Below the pieces are notes generated by a model. That model was given only the letters and a program-made list of their open reading frames with translations, ran no database searches and was not told where the DNA came from. 26,808 nt of DNA from a virus: positions 1-26,808 of IMG/VR virus record IMGVR_UViG_3300010430_004505; one strand, written 5' to 3'. Positions 13,408 through 21,348 of the stretch are shown piece by piece; positions within the stretch are counted from its first letter, which is position 1; each line of letters opens with the position of its first letter. The translations under genes and the position numbers were made by a program.

Positions 13408-14826
13408 ATGCCACCTAACAAGAGTTCTAAGTCGAGGGTAAAAGATTTTATCAAACTTAGAAAAGGTCTGCCTCCAGTCGATTACAAGTTTTTACAAAAG
13501 GTCTGTCGGGCTCCCGTCTCTTATTTTAAGATTCACGGGGATTACGGACTAACTCCAGGCGGTCCCCTTATCTATAAAGATAATGGTTCAGACGTCTTGG
13601 CAGTTGCCCACCTAGGTATAGTTGAGAAAGCTCGACACTTTTCAACTACCAAATTATCGCACGATGAGTATGTCAACTGCCCTACCCTTAACGGGCGTAT
13701 GGGAGCATATACCATTTTGCAACATCTCAAAAGAATGGATATAGTCCCCGACATCCTGCTAACTACAGGCGGGGATAAGTGTCAGAGTACAGCAATGTAT
13801 TTCACACCTCCGAAGGGTAAGACATATAACTGGGTCTTTTCCTTTGATAATGAAGGAGGAGACGTGGCTTTATATGAATATTTTGACTGGGAGATGAGAA
13901 CTATTTTAGAAAGAGCAGGATGGAAGGTGAATCACGGGGACTATAGTTGTATAGCCGAGTTGGAACACATGAGAGTTAAGGGCTTTAACTTTGGTTGTGG
14001 TATCGAAGATGCCCATAGCTTAGATGCTAGGGTTTCTCTCAATACTTATCTTACGAGCATGAAAAAGTTCGAGAGATTTTACAAACAAAACTTTAACACT
14101 CACTATCCTCATTTACCAAAATATAATATATGGACTCAAGATGAAGGGTTCGCTTTTATTCATAAACCAGGAGCTGTGCCTTATCAGGATACTTTCACAG
14201 AAGAAGAAATCGAGCTCATAGAGCATATCGATAATGATAATTTAGTGCCAGACCATATGACTAGAATAACACCTTTTGATATTAAAGAGACCATACACCA
14301 CCGCGAGAACATCGCAAAACAACATTTCGTAACTGAACCATCACTCTTTGATGATGTTGGAGTGGATAAACAGAAAAACAAGGAGAAGGAAACTTCAAAG
14401 GAACAAGCCTCAGGGATTAAGTTAACTGGAGAAATCGAGTTAACATTTGAGGAGACAAGTTCCGTAGTACATCCGGGAAGTGAAGATGACCCAGATGGAA
14501 GCCTGATGCAGGCCCGTAAGCCTGACGAAACAGTTCGTGTTATTCATTCTGACTCAGAGGACTTAGAGAAAGCTATCAAACTAGCGGAGCAAGAAGAATC
14601 GAAAGGTAAACAAACCATAGGTCCCACGATTAACTCAAATCAAAGAGAAAACAAATCATCTAATTTTATCATTGTTAAACCTAAGGGACGAGTAGTAAGT
14701 ATTATACCATTAGGAAAGATAACAGAAGATGAACAAGAATATGACTACATCCAGCGAGACGACGGAGTTTGGGAGTGGAGACCAGTTAAGCGACTCAAAA
14801 CCGCAGAAACTGAGCTCGTCTTCTAA
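13408..14826 (+). CDS. M28/M20-like metallopeptidase fold, metal ligands degenerate
   Basis: A 472-residue protein. The first 250 residues follow the plan of M20/M28/M42-type zinc hydrolases: VLAVAHLGIV (about 64-73), NGRMGAYTILQHLKRM (about 94-109), ILLTTGGDKCQSTA (about 116-129), YNWVFSFDNEGGDVALY and GIEDAHSLDA (about 198-207). The usual zinc ligands are H-x-D, D-x-R/G, D-E-E and a late H. Here the first Asp is Gly, the bridging Asp is Asn, and the Glu pair is Gly-Gly; only His positions and one Asp remain. Catalysis by the usual mechanism is therefore unlikely. Residues 260-472 form an acidic, probably flexible extension not found in simple M28 enzymes. A strong GGAGG site precedes the ATG. 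Confidence 0.6.
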   Translation: MPPNKSSKSRVKDFIKLRKGLPPVDYKFLQKVCRAPVSYFKIHGDYGLTPGGPLIYKDNGSDVLAVAHLGIVEKARHFSTTKLSHDEYVNCPTLNGRMGAYTILQHLKRMDIVPDILLTTGGDKCQSTAMYFTPPKGKTYNWVFSFDNEGGDVALYEYFDWEMRTILERAGWKVNHGDYSCIAELEHMRVKGFNFGCGIEDAHSLDARVSLNTYLTSMKKFERFYKQNFNTHYPHLPKYNIWTQDEGFAFIHKPGAVPYQDTFTEEEIELIEHIDNDNLVPDHMTRITPFDIKETIHHRENIAKQHFVTEPSLFDDVGVDKQKNKEKETSKEQASGIKLTGEIELTFEETSSVVHPGSEDDPDGSLMQARKPDETVRVIHSDSEDLEKAIKLAEQEESKGKQTIGPTINSNQRENKSSNFIIVKPKGRVVSIIPLGKITEDEQEYDYIQRDDGVWEWRPVKRLKTAETELVF

Positions 14827-14842
14827 GACACTCCACCACCTC

Positions 14843-15382
14843 ATGCTTGAACAACTACTATTAAACACAGAGTTAGAAGAAAGCGGGGGAGATATTACTG
14901 ATGGGCAAGACTTAATTTGGCTATCGAAAGATATAGAGATTAAGGATAAGCTTGATTCTTACGGATACCTAATTGATGAGCTAGCCGCCGAGAAAAAGAA
15001 ATTGGCTTATATTAAGGCTAATGGCGTCCAAAGAGTCTCAGAGGCAACACGAAGAGTTGAGAAGCTCACTCAGAAGCTAAAGTCCAGGCTTAATTATCTC
15101 TCTAAAGGTGAGCCCTTAAAAGGGCATTTATATTCGTTTCACCCATTTAATTCAAAAACGCGCACTGCCGATGTTGAAAAACTATCATCAAGTGAGACTT
15201 ACCTCACGATAGAAATAAGGCAAGACTATTGGAATGACCTGATTACGGCGTGGAATACGGAATCGCCAAGACAGGGAGCAATTCCTCACTCTATCAAGAA
15301 GAGAGCTGGGAAGGTATCGGAACTCCCCGAAGACCACTCAGCTATAGAAACGGTTTTAACTCCGAGCGTGCGAGTAAGTTGA
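14843..15382 (+). CDS. Siphovirus Gp157-like protein
   Basis: A 179-residue protein (counted from 14843) that shows the Gp157 family pattern: a short helical start (LEQLLLNTELEESGGDITDG), then IKDKLDSYGYLIDELAAEKK and a long coiled coil of alternating Glu, Arg and Lys (RVEKLTQKLKSRLNYLSKGE), and finally a beta strand HLYSFHPFNSKTRTADVEKL. The family is best known from streptococcal phages, where its members occur in replication modules. The start is not certain: no ribosome-binding site precedes 14843, but a longer frame from 14729 would overlap the previous gene by 98 bp with low-complexity Ser/Thr sequence. A translationally coupled start is likely. Confidence 0.6.
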   Translation: MLEQLLLNTELEESGGDITDGQDLIWLSKDIEIKDKLDSYGYLIDELAAEKKKLAYIKANGVQRVSEATRRVEKLTQKLKSRLNYLSKGEPLKGHLYSFHPFNSKTRTADVEKLSSSETYLTIEIRQDYWNDLITAWNTESPRQGAIPHSIKKRAGKVSELPEDHSAIETVLTPSVRVS

Positions 15383-15478
15383 CCCCACAGGGGCTCAAGG
15401 TGTTGATAGCCATAGAGTCCATAGGACATATCGTTATCATTTAGTATGCTATCACATTAGAAGTATTCTCAGTGACGA

Positions 15479-15551
15479 GCGCCACGAATTGTCGGCAAGG
15501 GTCTAGTTAGACACAGTAACCACCATAATTGTTGGTCTGTGCATTTGGCGC
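15479..15551 (+). ncRNA. Three-way-junction RNA element abutting the second tRNA
   Basis: GCGCCA (15479-15484) pairs with TGGCGC (15546-15551). Inside are the hairpin GTCT-AGTT-AGAC (15501-15512) and a longer one, CACAG...CTGTG with inner ACCA/TGGT (15512-15541). The closing stem shares four bases with the tRNA's 5' end, so the two foldings exclude each other. Sequence from 15383 to 15478 has no gene or clear structure except a CCCC-ACA-GGGG hairpin near 15384. Confidence 0.45.
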
Positions 15552-15677
15552 GGTTCGTCTAGCGGAGCTATGGAGATGATTTCCAGTCATATCGTCTGAT
15601 ATCAGAAAGGACAATCAAGCAAGGACATTAGGCCCCTCAACCTGATAACTGGGGTTCGAATCCCTGACCGCGCACCA
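15548..15677 (+). tRNA. tRNA-like gene with a ~54-nt D-loop insertion
   Basis: The acceptor GCGCGGT/ACCGCGC is perfect (7 bp) and followed by an encoded ACCA. The T-arm is TGGGG-TTCGAAT-CCCTG and the linker TC. The D-stem GTCT pairs with GGAC, but between AGCGG (15561-15565) and GGAC (15623-15626) the D-loop is 62 nt instead of about 8. The anticodon arm is TTAGG/CCTGA with an eight-base loop, CCCCTCAA. Compared with tRNA-Glu (GTCTAG, TAAC, TTCGAAT), the anticodon may be CTC, but U33 is missing and the loop is one base too long. The inserted stretch can form ATATC-GTCT-GATAT. It could be an interrupted tRNA or a tRNA-derived element. Confidence 0.65.
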
Positions 15678-15703
15678 ATCCATTAATCAAGAAAGGAATC
15701 AAA

Positions 15704-16234
15704 ATGAAACTACAGGATTGTTTCTTTGTACGTTCAACCTTAGCTGATTTAACGCAAACTGAAAGGGAAAACTTCGATGGCAATAGATATGTAGGGTGTT
15801 ATGCACTTTACATACCCGTAGACCTTAAAGACTATGGCCCACTTAGAATAGCTGGAACAACCGTAGATATAGGAGATATGGTTCTTATTAGGTCTTGGGA
15901 AGCTCCCTATTCTTATAGCAACGATAAATTAGGTCAGTTCAGGGTAGGCCCAATACATTCTCTTGACCCACAAGACTTTAGGAATAATGTTAATGCAGAG
16001 AATTTTATGATTATTCCAAGAGATAAGCAAGGGCTTATTGATGAATATAATAAGGCAATCGAGGCAGCTGAGGAGATAGATAAACGAATAGGGTGGATGG
16101 AAGCTCGAGGGGAAAAGCAATTTTCTGAGAAAGATTACAAGACAGAGGAAATTATTTTAGCCCTAGATTGTGGGCTTTCAGAGGAAAATGAGGACAAATT
16201 GAAAGATTTACTAAAAATAAACATAAAAATTTAA
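15704..16234 (+). CDS. Hypothetical protein, 176 aa
   Basis: A soluble protein of no recognised family. The N-terminal 110 residues look like a beta-barrel (TVDIGDMVLIRSWEAPYSYS, QFRVGPIHSL). The C-terminal part is helical and charged (YNKAIEAAEEIDKRIGWMEA) and ends in a Lys/Ile stretch. AAAGGAA precedes the ATG. It lies between the tRNA and the late promoter, apart from both replication and head modules. Function unknown. Confidence 0.6.
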   Translation: MKLQDCFFVRSTLADLTQTERENFDGNRYVGCYALYIPVDLKDYGPLRIAGTTVDIGDMVLIRSWEAPYSYSNDKLGQFRVGPIHSLDPQDFRNNVNAENFMIIPRDKQGLIDEYNKAIEAAEEIDKRIGWMEARGEKQFSEKDYKTEEIILALDCGLSEENEDKLKDLLKINIKI

Positions 16235-16242
16235 CAACAGTA

Positions 16243-16271
16243 TTGACTTTTACTGTCCTTTTGATTATATT
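16243..16271 (+). promoter_or_regulatory. Late sigma-70 type promoter
   Basis: TTGACT (16243-16248), 17 bp, then TATATT (16266-16271). It lies just after the preceding stop codon and about 120 bp before the portal start, with nothing coding in between, so it should drive the head operon. No copy of the early GGCGTCGTACTT motif is present here. Confidence 0.7.
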
Positions 16272-16340
16272 CCCGCGCGAGCGGAAAATATTTTATTCTA
16301 TAGTATCGGCATCTCTGGTTCATTTCCCGCGCCATCGGGA
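16270..16340 (+). repeat. Paired GC-rich inverted repeats, operator-like
   Basis: TTCCCGCGC-GA-GCGG (16270-16284) and TTCCCGCGC-CA-TCGGG (16324-16339) are near-identical words spaced 54 bp apart, each able to form a hairpin. The first overlaps the end of the -10 box and the likely start of transcription. Such a pair is typical of repressor operators that may loop DNA; the second also lies inside the leader hairpin. Confidence 0.5.
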
Positions 16341-16358
16341 TTCTCCTACCAGAGGTGC
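16309..16358 (+). promoter_or_regulatory. Structured leader of the head operon
   Basis: GCATCTCTGGT pairs with ACCAGAGGTGC over 11 bp (one G-U). Inside it TCCCG pairs with CGGGA around CGCCAT. Downstream lies TTGGTACTTAATC and seven or more T (16372-16379), so the structure could act as a terminator or attenuator 10 bp before the portal ribosome-binding site. Confidence 0.55.
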
Positions 16359-16388
16359 TTGGTACTTAATCTTTTTTTTAGGGAAGCA

Positions 16389-18377
16389 ATGATAAAATTT
16401 TATAGAGCCCCAAGGTACATCCATAACAATTATGTGTCCTGGAAAAGTGACACTAAATATGGTAGAAAAACGTTTATTAATAGGGCAGAGGACTCAGAAG
16501 AGAAATACTTTAACGATGTGGATGATACAGGGACTACTTTTACCAGTAGCCAATATGGACGTATATTGGAAACTACAGGGATGCCGTTCTCGGCGAATCT
16601 TATACAACCAGTAGCTAATCAGAAGCTTGCAATCTTAACTCAGACTAAGCCTTCGACTAAGGTTATGTCCTTAGACGGTAGAGCTAAGCAACATGCAGCG
16701 GTCTTAGATAAGATGAAGTTTGCTGTAATGTATCACGGTAAGGCTCAAATGGAAATAGAGTCTATGATTAGGGATATGCTCATAACAGGAATGGGCCATC
16801 TCATGGTAGTGCCTATGAGCGCATATCAAGGTGGGCTATTTAATACTGGCATAACCTATGTCCCATTTGATGAAGTTATACTTGATATAAATGCTAAGAA
16901 GAAAAGCTTAGAAGATATGGAAGGTTTCTTTATAGAGAAAGCGTTCACAGAACCTAAGTTCTTAATTCTATACGCAGATATTATGGCTAACCTTACTGAC
17001 CCAGCTACAGGTGAACCTGTCAGCCATAAGACTTTTACTAATACAACTTGGATGGAAGATAGGTTATCAGATAAGCAAAAGGTTACCACTACTATGTGGA
17101 ACCAAGACAACTTTGTTGTTGTCAGAGAGTATTACGAAAAGATTTTTAGTACTATGTATGTAGTACCAAATCCTGAGACAGGTATATACCAATACTTATT
17201 CCAGGAGAATATGGACCTAGACCAAGAGAGTTTATTATCGATGGCAGTACAAACCTTTCCAGGTATGTACATCAAGAAGACACTTGTATTCGGTGATTTT
17301 GTAACGTGGGAAGAAACTATGCCCGTAACAACCTGGCCACTTGTGACTTCATTCTTCGAGTGGGGAGGTCGCCCATATCGTTCATATGGAATGGTGCATT
17401 TTACTAAAGGCATGTCAGATGCCTTCGAGAAATCTATGCAGATAATGGTTCTCAATGGAATCCTTGCCAATAACTCCGGCTGGAAAGCCCCTAAAGGCTC
17501 AATTGCCGAGGAGGATAGACCTAAATGGGAAGATTATGCTAATAATCCTAGAGTTATCAAAGAGTATGTACCAGTGGTCAGGGAAGGGCAGGTATTTATA
17601 CCAGAGAGAGAAACCCCAGCTCAGATTGGGAACTTCTTTCCTTACCTTCTAGACTTATTGAAAAGTGGTATAGAATACTCTACGGGTATAACCCCTATAC
17701 TTCAGGGTGATGCTAGTGAGAGTGGAGTTGAAGTATTCAGCTCATTACAGCAATATCAGAACGCTGCGATGCAGCGGATTATGCTAAGTACTACACATAT
17801 AAACCAGACTATGGTTGACCTTGGTCAGGTTCTTATAGAGTACTTAACTTATAATATTGGCCCTGAGAACTATACATTCTTTGATGAAAAGGGTAACCTA
17901 AACGAATTAGACCTAGCAAAAGAAATTGCTAATGATATTAAGTTGCATAGGTATTTATCGGTAGCAGTGCCTTCAACAGCAATGCCTACCCAGAGATTAG
18001 CCACAGCAACAGAGCTTATGAAAATAGCTCAATCATCTCCTGACCCTGTAGAGCGTAGCCTGTATACACAGACCGCCATGGACTTGTCGGAGATACGAGA
18101 GTTTGACGATTTACGTGAGAAACTGGATGTAGTTAAGAAAACAAATGCTCAACTGGCGCAACTACAACAGGCTTACGAAAGACTAGAGGAAACATCAAAA
18201 CAGATGGAAAATAAATATATCAACATATCCCTCGAGAATAGGATTCTTAAGCAAATGATGGGTAAAGAAAAGCAGATAGCGGAAGCTTATGCTAAGATGG
18301 AAACTAAAATATCAATTGCTGAAGACCTTGCGAACAAGGATTCGCAGGACAAACAAAAACCGAAAGAAGGTAAATAA
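16389..18377 (+). CDS. Portal (head-tail connector) protein
   Basis: A 662-residue protein of portal size and pattern. The dodecameric portal sits at one capsid vertex and is the DNA channel. Recognisable stretches are the N-terminal RAEDSEEKYFNDVDDTGTTF and ANLIQPVANQKLAILTQ, a central beta region, and the conserved late EYSTGITPILQGDASESGVE followed by long helices (SLQQYQNAAMQRIM). A coiled-coil tail rich in Gln/Lys/Glu covers about residues 575-662. It resembles the large portals of podovirus-like phages, though tail type is not certain. The start is the ATG behind AGGGAAG; an upstream TTG lies in the leader hairpin. It ends in a TAATG overlap with the scaffold-like gene. Confidence 0.75.
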   Translation: MIKFYRAPRYIHNNYVSWKSDTKYGRKTFINRAEDSEEKYFNDVDDTGTTFTSSQYGRILETTGMPFSANLIQPVANQKLAILTQTKPSTKVMSLDGRAKQHAAVLDKMKFAVMYHGKAQMEIESMIRDMLITGMGHLMVVPMSAYQGGLFNTGITYVPFDEVILDINAKKKSLEDMEGFFIEKAFTEPKFLILYADIMANLTDPATGEPVSHKTFTNTTWMEDRLSDKQKVTTTMWNQDNFVVVREYYEKIFSTMYVVPNPETGIYQYLFQENMDLDQESLLSMAVQTFPGMYIKKTLVFGDFVTWEETMPVTTWPLVTSFFEWGGRPYRSYGMVHFTKGMSDAFEKSMQIMVLNGILANNSGWKAPKGSIAEEDRPKWEDYANNPRVIKEYVPVVREGQVFIPERETPAQIGNFFPYLLDLLKSGIEYSTGITPILQGDASESGVEVFSSLQQYQNAAMQRIMLSTTHINQTMVDLGQVLIEYLTYNIGPENYTFFDEKGNLNELDLAKEIANDIKLHRYLSVAVPSTAMPTQRLATATELMKIAQSSPDPVERSLYTQTAMDLSEIREFDDLREKLDVVKKTNAQLAQLQQAYERLEETSKQMENKYINISLENRILKQMMGKEKQIAEAYAKMETKISIAEDLANKDSQDKQKPKEGK

Positions 18378-19237
18378 TGCCAGAAAACACATCTACTAAT
18401 GCCGCGACATCTGACTCTTCGATAGACATAGACGCTATCTTCGGACCAGAGCCAGGTAGTGAAGGCTTAAAAGATGCAGTTGACACGCCATCGGGTAACG
18501 ATGGTTTACCTCCAGTAGAGTCTGAAATCTTCGACGGAGTAACGAACGTCGGACGAACAAACTTTAAGGGACAAGATAATACGCCTAGAAACCCTCAGGA
18601 AGTGATTGCGCGATTACAATCTGAGAGAGATAAGGCGCTGTCCCAAGTGAAAGATTGGGAAACTCAGGCCTCCAACTGGAAAACTGCAAACGATTTCCTA
18701 GGAGAGCTTGAATCAGATGCTGATGTCAGACGTGCATTTATGCACGAATTGGACCCTGAATTAGTTAAACCAAAGAACCCTTATAGTCTTATTAAAGAGA
18801 CGCTCGGGGAAGAGTTTAAGGACTTTACTCCTAATCCTGATGAAGCGAATGTATTTGGGTCGAAGACCTGGATGTACAACCAGAGAGCTAATGACCTCTT
18901 AACAGAGGCCAAAACTAAATGGGCCATACCTGAATCCTTAAAGGGTCTCAGGGAAAAGCGTAAGAAAGATTCAGATACAGCTAATGCTGCAGCTTTGAAA
19001 GAAAAGCAAGATATAATGACGGGCATGAGCTGGGATGATAATACATGGAGCGGATTTGCTACGTGGATGCAGTCTTCGAAAGGAGAGGATTTCGCAAAAA
19101 TCTATTCTTATATCTTACGTAAAGGTGGAAAAAAACCAGGTAACTTAGCGACTCAAAGAGGATATAATATTAATAGTAACGCCGCTGGTCATTTCTCAGA
19201 ACTTGACCCATTTTTTGGCGTTACCAATCCACATTAA
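18377..19237 (+). CDS. Putative capsid scaffolding protein
   Basis: A 286-residue, acidic and largely helical protein between portal and major capsid protein, coupled to the portal gene by TAATG. That position and composition fit a scaffold. A disordered Ser/Thr/Asp-rich start (SDSSIDIDAIFGPEPGSEG) is followed by a helical region with a coiled-coil stretch (VIARLQSERDKALSQVKDWE) and a more conserved C-terminal part (MSWDDNTWSGFATWMQSSKG). Scaffolds have little sequence conservation, so this is a call from context. An alternative is a head protein of another role. Confidence 0.6.
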   Translation: MPENTSTNAATSDSSIDIDAIFGPEPGSEGLKDAVDTPSGNDGLPPVESEIFDGVTNVGRTNFKGQDNTPRNPQEVIARLQSERDKALSQVKDWETQASNWKTANDFLGELESDADVRRAFMHELDPELVKPKNPYSLIKETLGEEFKDFTPNPDEANVFGSKTWMYNQRANDLLTEAKTKWAIPESLKGLREKRKKDSDTANAAALKEKQDIMTGMSWDDNTWSGFATWMQSSKGEDFAKIYSYILRKGGKKPGNLATQRGYNINSNAAGHFSELDPFFGVTNPH

Positions 19238-19255
19238 ACTTTTAGGAGTTAAATA

Positions 19256-20629
19256 ATGCCAACTGCTAATGATTATACAATTACGTATTATCAAGGGCAA
19301 CCTGTCGTAGACAATATTCCTAGTACGTTTAGGGAGTATGACCGAAGAACTGCGCTGTTAACTTACATCTCAGAAGGTCGTGCTAACTTACTTAGACTAC
19401 TTTGGGAATATGCTCGTCGTTCTGGCGCATATGTATGCCGTGACACTGAAAGTCGCTGGGGTATCGAATATGGAAGGCTTGCAAAAATCTTTCATGCTGC
19501 AGATTCAGAAGAATCTTCAGGAAGCGATGACCTTAACGATATCTTCGTACTCACAAATGCTGAGGCAAGAAGATTACAACCTAGTGATATACTCAATAAT
19601 ATGGGTTTCTGGGTTAAGATGGACGCGTCCACGGGACGTACAATGGCTGCTGGAACTGGTGAAGGAATCAGAGCTAAAACCTCTGTTTACTCACTACCAG
19701 AGCAGGTAAAGGTTGTAGAGAATTTTGGAGATGACTCCCACAGTGCTGGTAAGACTAAAATAAGAGTTCGTAGAAACTTTGGTGGAGCAGCCCCAACAGG
19801 CGTCGGCCATGCAGATACTACGGTTGACTTATCAAGTCCAAGCCCAGCATACTCTACAGATGTCGGCGTTCCATTCTTATGGAAAGCTGGTAACTCTATC
19901 CCAGAAGGTCGCGATGACCAATGGACATACAATGATGTTGATGAATACGATTACAATTATGCTCAGATAGTTATGAGAAAGTGGTCAGCCACTGAAACAG
20001 AGCAGAATGTAGACCGTTTCTTCACTAGAGAAAAAACCTTTCAGAGAAATGCAAGACGGACCCTTGAAGAGTTTGCTAGAGAACTTGATTCTATAGCAAC
20101 TTTTGGAACAAGAAAAACTGAAACAGAGAATGGTCGTAGAAAATGGTACACTGGCGGAATCTTGGAATTCATTCCTGAATCCAACAAAATACCTTATGAC
20201 GATTCATTGTTCCAGACTAAAAACTTTAACAACCAGCTAAAGGATATGTTCTACTATGGCTCTCAGACCAAACTAGTCCTCTGCGGTGCTGATTTCTATA
20301 CGAAATTCAGCAATATGATTGATAACAAAATCGTACTTCCTGCAGCGGTTAATGGCTGGGGAGTTGAGCTTACAAGATTCTCCGCTACAAACGGTGGAAC
20401 CTTATTGCTTGCTCCTTCTGATACTCTATCCTTACATGGAATGTCAGATTATGCTATCGTAATTGACCCTGCTCACTTTCAGTATGGACACTTGCAGAAC
20501 ATGGACATCAAGACAATTGCTGTCGAAACTGTAAACCCACACGAGATGGAAGGCGAGATTTATGGTCAGATTATATTTAAGAGAACAAATCCACAAGCAC
20601 ATTGGTGCTTTGTAAGTGCTGCTAGCTAA
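19256..20629 (+). CDS. Major capsid protein (HK97-fold-like)
   Basis: A 457-residue protein in the canonical slot after the scaffold. The C-terminal part shows the end of HK97-type capsid proteins of the SU10-like type: LKDMFYYGSQTKLVLCGADF, then GVELTRFSATNGGTLLLAP, YAIVIDPAHFQYGHLQNMDI and EGEIYGQIIFKRTNPQAHWC. The middle has a helix typical of the spine region (NARRTLEEFARELDSIATFG). No N-terminal cleavage site is visible. A GGAG site precedes the ATG and the reading frame is uninterrupted. It forms the capsid shell. Confidence 0.75.
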   Translation: MPTANDYTITYYQGQPVVDNIPSTFREYDRRTALLTYISEGRANLLRLLWEYARRSGAYVCRDTESRWGIEYGRLAKIFHAADSEESSGSDDLNDIFVLTNAEARRLQPSDILNNMGFWVKMDASTGRTMAAGTGEGIRAKTSVYSLPEQVKVVENFGDDSHSAGKTKIRVRRNFGGAAPTGVGHADTTVDLSSPSPAYSTDVGVPFLWKAGNSIPEGRDDQWTYNDVDEYDYNYAQIVMRKWSATETEQNVDRFFTREKTFQRNARRTLEEFARELDSIATFGTRKTETENGRRKWYTGGILEFIPESNKIPYDDSLFQTKNFNNQLKDMFYYGSQTKLVLCGADFYTKFSNMIDNKIVLPAAVNGWGVELTRFSATNGGTLLLAPSDTLSLHGMSDYAIVIDPAHFQYGHLQNMDIKTIAVETVNPHEMEGEIYGQIIFKRTNPQAHWCFVSAAS

Positions 20630-20650
20630 TAAATAACGAAAGAGACAAAA

Positions 20651-20983
20651 ATGGCTGATATAGGAACAATACAAAAAAATGTCAACAAACCCTTAAGAAT
20701 GATGGGTATGAAGTCTACTACCGTTGAAGGCCCGATTTTATATTATGAGTATGGTACATTCACAATAGCTAATGCAGCTACTACAGGTGAGCTACCAACT
20801 GATTTAACTAGAGTTATTGGTCTCATTTTGACACCAATGAATGCTTATACAGCGACAGCTTTAGCTTACTCAGACCTCGTTATAACATCGAGTGCAATCA
20901 CTGTACAAAACGTAGACCCAGGCAATGCCGCTGGCGCTGCCTACGCTTATCTTATGATAGGTACTGTTGAGAATGAAAGTTAA
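20651..20983 (+). CDS. Small beta-rich head protein, possible capsid decoration
   Basis: A 110-residue protein in the position of a capsid cement or head-completion protein. It is rich in Thr/Ala/Val with a clear strand pattern (TIANAATTGELPTDLTRVIG, LVITSSAITVQNVDPG, GAAYAYLMIGTV). The gene after it has a similar composition and strand layout (see there). No family was recognised. A role stabilising the capsid is inferred only from location and fold type. Confidence 0.55.
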   Translation: MADIGTIQKNVNKPLRMMGMKSTTVEGPILYYEYGTFTIANAATTGELPTDLTRVIGLILTPMNAYTATALAYSDLVITSSAITVQNVDPGNAAGAAYAYLMIGTVENES

Positions 20984-20994
20984 GGAGGTAATTC

Positions 20995-21339
20995 ATGGCT
21001 AATAGAAGAAGTAAAGTTATGGATGCTCCTGTAAATCCAGCAATAATGCCAGGATTCGTTATGATAGCTGACACCGTTACTTTAACGGCTACTAAGGCTC
21101 TGACAATCGTTTTCCCTGCATATACTATAGTTGCAGTAGTTGCCTCGTCAACTGCCGATACTGATGCAGAGAAGATTGTTTGGACCTCAGCTGTTTCCAG
21201 TAATGTTGGAACTGTAACGTTTACTGCAACATCAGCTGGTGCAACCAATAAATTTAGCTATATCATCTTAGCGTCAGTGACAGAAACAGTTGCTGCTAAC
21301 GCTATTACGGATGATACAAGCGAAACGCCTATAACTTAA
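20995..21339 (+). CDS. Small beta-rich head protein, possible decoration (second)
   Basis: A 114-residue Thr/Ala/Val-rich protein with the order ADTVTLTATKALTIVFPAYT, AEKIVWTSAVSSNVGTVTFT, NKFSYIILASV. The block 'G-T-V-T-F ... F-S-Y-I-I' matches a beta-sandwich with the same general plan as the preceding gene, suggesting an old duplication, though identity is low. An AAGGAGG site precedes the start, 12 bp after the previous stop. Probably a structural head protein. Confidence 0.55.
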   Translation: MANRRSKVMDAPVNPAIMPGFVMIADTVTLTATKALTIVFPAYTIVAVVASSTADTDAEKIVWTSAVSSNVGTVTFTATSAGATNKFSYIILASVTETVAANAITDDTSETPIT

Positions 21340-21348
21340 GGAAAGACT

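Noticed and set aside
15250-15444. Plus-strand frame of 64 codons after the Gp157-like gene
   Set aside because: It mostly overlaps the Gp157-like gene in another frame with no start signal.
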